Source: Rhodospirillaceae bacterium
Lineage (GTDB): Bacteria; Pseudomonadota; Alphaproteobacteria; UBA8366
Assembly (NCBI GenBank): GCA_002718015.1
Contig: PBCW01000002.1
Span: forward strand, 14,689 to 20,608
Reading direction: 5' to 3'
DNA length: 5,920 bases
Part shown: positions 1-5,920 of the stretch, in pieces
Layout of the letters: each line of letters opens with the position of its first letter
How positions within the stretch are numbered: position 1 is the first letter of the stretch
Position numbers and translations under genes: made by a program
The notes under the pieces: generated by a model
Told to the model about the DNA's origin: nothing
The model's input: the letters and a program-made list of their open reading frames with translations, nothing else
Database searches by the model: none

Positions 1-48
1 TGCGATGGCGATGATGGTGGGAAGGATGCGTAGTTTAGATATATTCAT
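1..48 (-). CDS. N-terminus of an exported or membrane protein (partial, runs off window)
   Basis: Only the first 16 codons are in the window, reading MNISKLRILPTIIAIA. This is a short N-region with two positive charges (Lys5, Arg7) followed by the beginning of a hydrophobic stretch, which is the form of a signal peptide or first membrane anchor. The ATG lies 50 bp after the stop of the upstream TPR gene on the same strand, so it is probably the third gene of the same operon. No Shine-Dalgarno motif precedes it; the upstream sequence is AT-rich. The product cannot be named from 16 residues. An ExbB/TolQ-type proton channel with a leader, or another TPR protein, would fit the neighbours, but that is inference from gene order in related bacteria and not seen here. 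The start is plausible because the hydrophobic run begins soon after it. Confidence 0.6.
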   Translation of the reverse strand, partial: MNISKLRILPTIIAIA

Positions 49-98
49 GATGTTTATTTTAAAGTATGTTATTCAGGGGACGTTAAATTTTTTGTTTG

Positions 99-1232
99 TT
101 ATTCTATAGTTTGTTCAGGTTCGGGAAGTTGTGCAAGCGAGCTTTCGGCGCTCTTTGCCCACGGTGATTCGGGATAGAGAATGGCAATCTCTGTCCAAAC
201 ATTTCGAGCGGCGAGCTTATCTTCGGAACGCGCATAGCAATCGCCTATTAGATAAAGCATTTCTGGAACCCAGTCATACGAAGTCTGTGCGCGAACGAAT
301 CCGCGTGTCAGCACATCGAGTGCTTGCCCATACTTCTCGCCGCGGTGTGCGCGCGAGCCTTGAAGTAGCTTGTAGAGAGAGAATAGTCGCTCGTTAGGTT
401 CTGGTTCCTCGAGTGCCTCAATCATTGGGGTGGCCTCATCGACGCGGTCTGCGAGGACGAGGCAATAGGCAAGCCACATCTGAACGTTCTTTTTTACATT
501 GTCGGGTACGACGGTCTTGATCTGGCGGTAGAGGGGAATAACAGCTTCGTATTTACCGGCCGCGCGGAGGGCATCAGCTGCGTCCACTATTGGGCGGATG
601 TTAACTGCATACTGACCTTCTACGGGAATGATTTCCGTCATCTTAGCCACCTTATCGGAGTCACCGTCACTTAAATAGGCACCCATGAGTGCGATGGCTA
701 TTTGGCTATATTCAATGCCGACTTTGTTAAGCTGGATACGATTGAGTAGGTCGTGGGCTTCATCATATTCTTTAACCTTAATGAGCGTATCGATTAGGGA
801 ACGAATGGGCGAGTGCAGCTGAGTAAAACTCTTGGGAACCTGATGGAATTTGATCAATGGGTAAGCTTTGGGGCGAAGTAGATCGAGCGCAGACGTGAAG
901 TTTCCGCGGCGGATCATCCGTTCAATTTCGGGCATTTTTGAGTTATCAAGGCTTAGGGTCCGCACCATCGATTCACTCACGGGTAGTGAGATCTCGCCGA
1001 CGCCACCTTCAAGCTCTGCGACTAGCATCCCGTCTTGAAAGCTAACAAATTTAAGCGTTTGCACGGCACCGTTATTATTTTGCTGGATAAGGACAGGTTC
1101 GTTTCCGTATTCAATCCAGTAAGAATTAACTTCTCGCGCGATAGCAGAGGACTGGACAGCAGTGGATGCGAAAATTAGAATGGAAATGCCCTTTAACATT
1201 GTGCGTTGGAATCTTGTAGAGTCTAAATTCAT
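99..1232 (-). CDS. Exported tetratricopeptide-repeat protein with short N-terminal beta-rich region
   Basis: A 377-residue protein of unknown specific function. Residues 1-32 form a signal peptide: basic residues up to Lys14, a hydrophobic core (ISILIFASTAV) and an Ala-Ile-Ala cleavage site before Arg33, so the mature protein should be periplasmic. Residues about 35-95 alternate hydrophobic and polar residues and look like a small beta domain. From about 103 to the end the protein is helical with degenerate TPR-like pairs, clearest at about 145-165, 215-240, 250-275 and 325-355 (the last ending in the typical LYPESPWAKSA). The mature part has two cysteines (257 and 332), which could form a disulfide. 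The C-terminal tail is acidic and Pro/Glu-rich. The start overlaps the upstream stop by 4 bp (ATGA), suggesting translational coupling. A later ATG (codon 12, position 1199) would also leave a signal peptide, but the overlap favours the first. The likely role is as an adaptor binding the large TPR protein encoded just upstream; this is inferred from context. Confidence 0.85.
   Translation of the reverse strand: MNLDSTRFQRTMLKGISILIFASTAVQSSAIAREVNSYWIEYGNEPVLIQQNNNGAVQTLKFVSFQDGMLVAELEGGVGEISLPVSESMVRTLSLDNSKMPEIERMIRRGNFTSALDLLRPKAYPLIKFHQVPKSFTQLHSPIRSLIDTLIKVKEYDEAHDLLNRIQLNKVGIEYSQIAIALMGAYLSDGDSDKVAKMTEIIPVEGQYAVNIRPIVDAADALRAAGKYEAVIPLYRQIKTVVPDNVKKNVQMWLAYCLVLADRVDEATPMIEALEEPEPNERLFSLYKLLQGSRAHRGEKYGQALDVLTRGFVRAQTSYDWVPEMLYLIGDCYARSEDKLAARNVWTEIAILYPESPWAKSAESSLAQLPEPEQTIE
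1229..1232 (-). other. ATGA stop/start overlap coupling the two TPR genes
   Basis: The TGA stop of the large TPR gene (1231-1229) shares bases with the ATG of the 377-residue gene (1232-1230). Such four-base overlaps usually mean that terminating ribosomes re-initiate, giving co-expression at a linked ratio. The sequence just upstream reads GAAAGAGCTCCAAGG. Its AAGG abuts the ATG and is too close to act as a normal Shine-Dalgarno site, and the purine run GAAAGAG is slightly far, so re-initiation is the likelier route. Confidence 0.75.
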
Positions 1233-4200
1233 CCTTGGAGCTCTTTCAATTTAGCTTTGATCGATTTTAGGATGTCAGCAGGAGCGGTCGCGGAAATTTC
1301 TACCACCGCTTCGTTGAGAGTGTTAATTGCGTCTTGCTTCTCGCCCATACCGATCAATGCGTTGGCGTCCGCGAGATAGGCGCGCGCACTCCATTCGGAG
1401 AGATGCGGGTAGCCGAGGAAGGTGCGCTCGTAAAAACCGTGAGCTTTCGCATAAGCATCTTCCGCCATGTAAGACTCACCAATTTGGTAGAGTGCTCGCG
1501 CGTGTAGTATGCCGCGCCACTCTGGAACGCGGAGTATATACTGATACTTTTCGCGTGCTTCATCCGCGCGTCCCATTTCGCTTAGTAGCTCGCCTTGGCG
1601 CAGCATGACTGCGGGGATTTTTGGTGAGCCGGGGAATTGTGTAACAATTTGTTCAAGATAGTTTAGCGCGCCTGCGAGGTCAGCCTTCTCTGCGGTGACA
1701 TCGGCTAGGCGCATGAAGGCAACAATAGTCGCATCGTCAGTCGGGTAGTTAATGAGCAACTGGTTCCAAGCTTCTTCGGCGAAAAGTAGACGCTTGTCGC
1801 GCTCGTAGTCAGCAACGTAGAGAATGGCGCGAGGAGTGAGTTGCTGAAGGAGTGCGGAATCGTAGGGTTTCCTGGGGTCGACTTGAACATTCAGTCGATA
1901 GAGGCCCATGAGCATCCGGGTCTCAGCGATGACATCGTCAGCCTCACGCGCCTTGCCTAATTGATATTTGAAATAATCCTGGGGAATCTCGCTAGGGTAG
2001 GCGCTTAGTTGTGAGCGGTAGGGAGTAATCAAGTCTTGGATCGGCGACAAGTCTTCTGCCAGTGCGTCGGTGAAGGCTGGATTGCGGCGCAGTTTATTGT
2101 AAAGGGGCTGATCGATGTCTGGATTGACGTAAAAATGTTCAAAGAGGAAACCTCGGTCAGTGATGATTTTTGTGCGGAAGTCTAGATCACTTTCCAGTCG
2201 GTCAAAGAAGGCCACGGTGCGGGTCAACAGGGTCTTATTTTTATTATACTTCTCAGCGTAACCTTCGATCAGCGCGTCAACGCCATCGTTATTGGGATTT
2301 TTGGCATAGATTTCGATGTTTTCGCGATAGAGAGAAAGCATGTCCACTGGGCGCATCAAATATTCAAAGGCTAATCCGAGTTGTAAGACAGCTCGTGTCA
2401 GATCAGCCTTTTCTCCAAACCGCTCGATGTAGGCCTCAAAGTGCGTAGCCATTTCTTCATAGCGGCCGAGCTCCTCGAGCACTGTGCCGATTCGGAAGGC
2501 CGCACCGTTGTGAACATCTTGGAGAGTCGTGATACTGTCAGCTTTGTGAAAGTGGTTGAGAGCTAATTCAAGGTTACCCGCAAGATACTCGACTTCTCCG
2601 AGGAAGAAGTAGGCTTGGTCGAGAGCGCTCCCCCTTGGGTATTTCTTTGCGTAGGCGTAGAGCACGTCTCGAGATTCTTCAAAGCGCTGCGCGTAGAATA
2701 GGGCAGCACCTTTGCGGAGAAGGCCGTCTTCAGCGTAAACACTGGTCGGATATTGATCGACTAAGCGTGAGAAGCTACCGACAGCGTCTTCGAACTGACT
2801 TATTTGGAGTTCGGCTAGTCCGCCCCAGTAGAAGATGCCATCTTCGTAGATCGAATTGCTGTGTGCGTTATACCACTCTCCAGCTTGCATGATCAGTTCG
2901 GTGTAGCGTTGCTGCTCGATGAGGTAGGTCGCCCATTGTGCAAAGAGGCTACGAGACACTGCGTCTAGAGGGCGAGTGCCTAGAAAGTCGACTGCGAGCT
3001 CTAGAAACTCTTCGTTTTGTCCAAGCTTTTGGAGCTGGACGGCGAGGGCACCACTCACATCCGAGTAGAAGTCGCCATTCGGGAATTTACCGCGATAGAT
3101 CTTACCTACTCCGATTGCGGTCTCAGTTTTGCCGATTTGAAGGGCGTTAGAGAAAGTAGCGTAGTGGTAGAACTCTGCTTGGGCATCATCGGGATTTTCC
3201 TCCATCAGATCATAGAACATCCAGAAGGCTTCGTAGCGACGAGCTGTTTTAGTGTAGTTACGGGCGCGGCGGACGAGCAGTTCATTGCGCAGTGTTGGTA
3301 GTTTCCGAAGGTGTTCTAGGTTAGCTTTGAGTGTGTTGATCTCTTGTTGAAGGCGCTCGATGAATTCACTGGATGAATTGCCTAGCGCTCTTCGTTGTTC
3401 GACTCGAGCTGCCTTGGATTTGATTTCTCCTTCGGTCCACTCAATCATGATATCAGTCGTTTTAATTAAGTTGAGCGTAAGAGCGGCATCATTGACTCGT
3501 CCTACTTCGACTAGCTTATCGCTTGCTTTTAGGAGGGCAACATTGAGACGTGGGCGATAGCGAACTGCTGACTCTTTTGCTAGCCTGGGTAGCAAATTGA
3601 GTGCGTCGTCAAGGCGTTCGGCTAGAAAAAGTGCTTCAAAGCTGGCAGCAGCTGCCAAAGCTTGATCTTCAGGATTACGAGCGATCTCGAAGAGTTGACC
3701 AAAGTAGGGCAGGCCAGCGGATAATTGTCCAGTGCTGTAGTAGATTTGGGTGAGATCCTTGAGCAGTTTAGTTTGCTCACTTTGGCTCAGGCGCACATTT
3801 CTGTAACCGCCTGATAGGATTTTTTGCATCAAAGCAATCGCTTCGTTGTTCTTACTGAGAGCACGTAAAACGTCGATCCTTTTAAAAAGCATGTCCTTGA
3901 CCTTAGGTGAATTTGGGAACTCTTTTTCTAACCTATCATACCAGCGGAGGGCTTCGCTCAGCTCAACCGTTTGTTTTGAAGCTATATATTGCTGGATATG
4001 GCCAGTTCCAATAAGGAATATGGGAAAGTCGAGTTTGATTTCCGAGTTATCGGAGGCCTCGACGCGCTTAACCAACTCTTTTAGCAGAGGCATTGCCTCG
4101 ATAAGCTTGCCGTTTTCGACTAGCGTATTGGCTTGGCTTTGCAGTGCAGTGAAGCCTAGTTGGCCGGCATCATTCTGTGCATTAGAAATCTGAAATGAAC

Positions 4201-4258
4201 AGATGATGATTGAAGAGGCAGATAATAAACTTTTTAAAGTAAACCTAGAAAGCATCAC
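1229..4258 (-). CDS. Large exported tetratricopeptide-repeat protein
   Basis: A protein of about 1009 residues with an N-terminal signal peptide: Arg5 and Lys9, a hydrophobic core around 11-22, and a Ser-Asn-Ala site before Gln28. There is no proper lipobox (the residue before Cys20 is Ile), so a soluble periplasmic protein is likelier than a lipoprotein. The mature chain has no cysteine and no later membrane segment. It is almost wholly helical with TPR-type repeats. The clearest are at about 101-147, 475-610 (several BamD/YbgF-like units with 'YP.S..AEDGLL'-type turns) and 823-985. Residues about 280-330 are highly charged with heptad-like spacing and probably form a coiled coil. Residues about 660-800 do not fit the repeat well and may be a separate helical linker. 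The frame opens with GTG at 4258 followed directly by ATG at 4255; ATG is the likelier start, giving 1008 residues. No Shine-Dalgarno motif is visible before either. TPR superhelices of this size serve as protein-binding scaffolds. The partner is unknown, but the 377-residue TPR protein encoded by the overlapping downstream gene is the obvious candidate. Confidence 0.88.
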   Translation of the reverse strand: MMLSRFTLKSLLSASSIIICSFQISNAQNDAGQLGFTALQSQANTLVENGKLIEAMPLLKELVKRVEASDNSEIKLDFPIFLIGTGHIQQYIASKQTVELSEALRWYDRLEKEFPNSPKVKDMLFKRIDVLRALSKNNEAIALMQKILSGGYRNVRLSQSEQTKLLKDLTQIYYSTGQLSAGLPYFGQLFEIARNPEDQALAAAASFEALFLAERLDDALNLLPRLAKESAVRYRPRLNVALLKASDKLVEVGRVNDAALTLNLIKTTDIMIEWTEGEIKSKAARVEQRRALGNSSSEFIERLQQEINTLKANLEHLRKLPTLRNELLVRRARNYTKTARRYEAFWMFYDLMEENPDDAQAEFYHYATFSNALQIGKTETAIGVGKIYRGKFPNGDFYSDVSGALAVQLQKLGQNEEFLELAVDFLGTRPLDAVSRSLFAQWATYLIEQQRYTELIMQAGEWYNAHSNSIYEDGIFYWGGLAELQISQFEDAVGSFSRLVDQYPTSVYAEDGLLRKGAALFYAQRFEESRDVLYAYAKKYPRGSALDQAYFFLGEVEYLAGNLELALNHFHKADSITTLQDVHNGAAFRIGTVLEELGRYEEMATHFEAYIERFGEKADLTRAVLQLGLAFEYLMRPVDMLSLYRENIEIYAKNPNNDGVDALIEGYAEKYNKNKTLLTRTVAFFDRLESDLDFRTKIITDRGFLFEHFYVNPDIDQPLYNKLRRNPAFTDALAEDLSPIQDLITPYRSQLSAYPSEIPQDYFKYQLGKAREADDVIAETRMLMGLYRLNVQVDPRKPYDSALLQQLTPRAILYVADYERDKRLLFAEEAWNQLLINYPTDDATIVAFMRLADVTAEKADLAGALNYLEQIVTQFPGSPKIPAVMLRQGELLSEMGRADEAREKYQYILRVPEWRGILHARALYQIGESYMAEDAYAKAHGFYERTFLGYPHLSEWSARAYLADANALIGMGEKQDAINTLNEAVVEISATAPADILKSIKAKLKELQG

Positions 4259-4289
4259 AAATGGACGGGGAGAATGTTCATTGGGAAGG

Positions 4290-4328
4290 AAAAACTTCGC
4301 ATTTACTAGCGGCTTGTAAAGCGAAATT
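4290..4328 (-). terminator. Probable intrinsic terminator after the ABC-F gene
   Basis: Read on the minus strand, the arms TTCGC-TTTAC and GTAAA-T-GCGAA pair as ten base pairs with one bulged T and a nine-base loop (AAGCCGCTA). They are followed by G and five T. A U-G pair and two A-U pairs with the T-tract can extend the base. It begins 22 bp after the ABC-F stop and ends about 32 bp before the large TPR gene, so it should end ABC-F transcription. The stem is rather AT-rich, so read-through is possible. On the opposite strand the hairpin is followed by a weaker, more distant T-run. Confidence 0.55.
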
Positions 4329-4350
4329 CGATTTTTCTACGTTCTAAGAT

Positions 4351-5920
4351 TTAATCTAGCTTACTTAGTTCTTCTGCTGCTAGATCCCACTCATAGTTTT
4401 TTTCTTCTAAATATTTAGCGATACGGGCAGCCTTAACAATTAGATCCTTGGCTGCTTCGGTGTCAGCATAGGCACTAGGGTCCTCAAGCAGCTTGGAAAG
4501 CTCGGCTTGTTCACTCTCGAGTTTGAGGATGTCGGCCTCGGCCTTTGCGACTCGGCTTTCGGCTCGTTTGCGCGACTTGCTGGCAGATTTACGCTCCTCT
4601 GCCGCGATACGGCGACGCTCTTTGGCACTCACGCTTTGATGTTTGCCCTGCGAGGTTGGAGCACCGTCTGGACGAGCATTTTTCAGCCCGGCGATTAAGC
4701 CACTCTGCTCGGACTCAGCGCCCGACTTACGCAAGTAGTAATCGTAGTTACCTGCATAATGTGTGACTTCACCTGCCTGTATTTGTATCGTGCTTTCTGC
4801 AATCGCGCGGATAAAGTGTAGATCGTGACTGACAAAGATCAGAGTACCGGTGTAGTCGTCGAGCGCATTAATCAGTGCGTCGATACTTGGCATATCGAGG
4901 TGGGTGGTGGGTTCGTCGAGCAGGAGTAAGTTGGGCGGTGCTAGTAGTAGTTTGACCAGAGCCAGTCGGCTCTTTTCGCCACCGCTTAGCACTTTGATCT
5001 TCTTAAAAACATCATCTCCGCGAAAAAGGAAGGCGCCCAAGATACTGCGCACACTCTGCTCGCCTGTGCCTGAGGTGCGATCCATCGCTTCCTCAAGTAC
5101 GCTGTGCTCCATGTTGAGCACTTCGACTCGCTGTTGCGAAAAGTAGCCCACGCTCACATTGTGACCTAACTCGCGCGTGCCAGCTTCGATTGGTATGATC
5201 TCGGCTATAATTTTAAGCAGTGTCGACTTGCCTGCACCGTTGGGGCCGACTAGGACGATACGTTGTTTCTTTTCGACCCCTATGCTTAGATCCCGGTAGA
5301 CGACGTGCTCACCATAGGCCTGTTTCACATTATTAAGTGTAATGATACGCTGACCGCTGCGTTGCGGCTGGGGAAAGTTAAAGTGAATTGTGTCAGAGAC
5401 ACTTTGAGGTGGGGCAATGCGCTCCATTTTCTCAAGTTGCTTGAGTCGAGCTTGCGCTTGTGTTGCCTTACTGGCTTTGGCGCGGAAGCGGCGCACGAAA
5501 TCTTCAAGGTGGGCGATTTCGCGCTGTTGATTATTGTAGGCTGCTAGATGTTGCGCTTCGCGCTCGGCCTTTTCTTTAAGGTATTTTTCGTAGTTACCGA
5601 CGTAGCGATGTAATTTGCTGTGGGCAATCTCCACAATGCCGTCGCAGATGGCATTGAGGAATTCTCGGTCGTGCGAAATCGTCAGGATTGCGCCGGAGTA
5701 GCGCTTCAGCTGATTCTGAAACCAACCTAGTGTCTCAAGGTCCAAGTGATTTGTCGGTTCGTCGAGCATGAGCAGATTTGGCTCCATGACAAGAAGGCGG
5801 GCGAGATGGGCCCGCATGATCCAGCCCCCACTCAAGGTCTTGGCTGGCATGTCGAAGTCTTCGTGACGAAAGGCTAGCCCTGCAAGGATACGCTTGGCTT
5901 TTGCCTCCAGATTGTAACCG
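4351..5920 (-). CDS. ABC-F family ATPase, C-terminal part (5' end outside window)
   Basis: A soluble, ribosome-associated ATPase of the ABC-F family; members bind the ribosomal E site and relieve stalled translation or give antibiotic resistance. The frame is open to the window edge and 522 residues are visible, so the first Walker A and Q-loop are missing. In visible numbering, the end of the first ABC domain has the signature LSGGW (29-33), Walker B LLMLDEPTNHLD (49-60) and the H-switch SHDREF (82-87). The inter-domain tRNA-contact linker (about 110-166) carries a FRAKASKATQAQ segment resembling that of E. coli YheS. The second domain has Walker A GPNGAGKST (225-233), signature LSGGEKS (311-317), Walker B LLLLDEPTTHLD (331-342) and SHDLHF (364-369). 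A C-terminal charged helical-hairpin extension (about 431-522) is like that of YheS/Uup-type proteins. All visible catalytic residues are intact, including both Walker B glutamates. There are no membrane segments, so it is not a transporter. It is probably a housekeeping translation factor rather than a resistance gene, since the linker is not unusually long; that part is inference. It is unrelated in function to the TPR genes downstream. Confidence 0.95.
   Translation of the reverse strand, partial: GYNLEAKAKRILAGLAFRHEDFDMPAKTLSGGWIMRAHLARLLVMEPNLLMLDEPTNHLDLETLGWFQNQLKRYSGAILTISHDREFLNAICDGIVEIAHSKLHRYVGNYEKYLKEKAEREAQHLAAYNNQQREIAHLEDFVRRFRAKASKATQAQARLKQLEKMERIAPPQSVSDTIHFNFPQPQRSGQRIITLNNVKQAYGEHVVYRDLSIGVEKKQRIVLVGPNGAGKSTLLKIIAEIIPIEAGTRELGHNVSVGYFSQQRVEVLNMEHSVLEEAMDRTSGTGEQSVRSILGAFLFRGDDVFKKIKVLSGGEKSRLALVKLLLAPPNLLLLDEPTTHLDMPSIDALINALDDYTGTLIFVSHDLHFIRAIAESTIQIQAGEVTHYAGNYDYYLRKSGAESEQSGLIAGLKNARPDGAPTSQGKHQSVSAKERRRIAAEERKSASKSRKRAESRVAKAEADILKLESEQAELSKLLEDPSAYADTEAAKDLIVKAARIAKYLEEKNYEWDLAAEELSKLD

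Noticed and set aside
55..90. Possible promoter (TTAACG ... TAAAAT) before the gene starting at 48
   Set aside because: The spacing is about 19 bp, the -35 match is poor, and transcription would begin essentially at the ATG. AT-rich gaps give such matches by chance, and operon read-through is simpler.
131..397. Plus-strand open frame of 88 codons, and similar plus-strand frames at 2170-2448, 2635-2892, 3846-4193 and 4904-5146
   Set aside because: They lie antisense inside strongly supported minus-strand genes, have Arg/Ser/Cys-rich composition typical of shadow frames, and show no recognisable motif.
4196..4204. Possible lipobox at Cys20 of the large TPR protein
   Set aside because: The residues before the cysteine are Ile-Ile-Ile. 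Position -1 should be Gly, Ala or Ser, and a good signal peptidase I site (SNA) follows.
4351..5850. A shorter ABC-F protein starting at the Met codon at 5850
   Set aside because: The frame stays open to the window edge and the upstream codons encode GYNLEAKAKRIL, a typical part of the first ABC domain. The Met is internal, just before the LSGGW signature.
4351..5920. ABC-F gene as an antibiotic-resistance determinant
   Set aside because: The inter-domain linker is of ordinary length with a YheS-like sequence, and there is no leader peptide region or mobile context in view to support resistance.
1..5920. tRNA, rRNA, CRISPR array, insertion sequence, prophage or toxin-antitoxin features
   Set aside because: Coding sequence fills nearly all of the window; the gaps are only 50 and 92 bp, and no repeats, transposase motifs or RNA-gene structures were seen.

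Overview
The window is a stretch of bacterial chromosome of moderate GC in which every real gene lies on the minus strand, so it is described here from its right end to its left. The long periplasmic TPR proteins, an ABC-F protein of the 'SGGW / PTTHLD' type and the lack of Shine-Dalgarno motifs fit a PVC-group bacterium, most likely a Verrucomicrobiota such as the Opitutae. This is an inference from gene style; no taxonomic marker is present.

Right part (5920 to 4351): the C-terminal three quarters of an ABC-F ATPase, a soluble ribosome-associated protein with two ABC domains. Its N-terminus, including the first Walker A, lies outside the window. It ends before a 92-bp gap that holds a plausible intrinsic terminator (about 4328 to 4290).

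Centre and left (4258 to 99): two genes overlapping by 4 bp (ATGA). The first encodes a very large exported TPR protein (about 1009 aa) and the second a smaller exported TPR protein (377 aa) with a short, probably beta-rich N-terminal region. Both start with signal peptides and lack later membrane segments, so both should be periplasmic or bound to the periplasmic face of a membrane. After 50 bp a third reading frame begins at position 48 with a signal-peptide or membrane-anchor-like N-terminus, but only 16 codons are visible.

Together the left part looks like an envelope operon: a large TPR scaffold, a small TPR partner and a third exported or membrane protein. In related bacteria such TPR genes often sit beside ExbB/TolQ-ExbD-TonB energy-transduction genes. 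Whether that holds here cannot be seen. The ABC-F gene is probably a separate housekeeping transcription unit. No RNA gene, mobile element, CRISPR array or notable DNA repeat was seen. Apart from the poorly characterised TPR pair, the window looks like ordinary chromosomal backbone.
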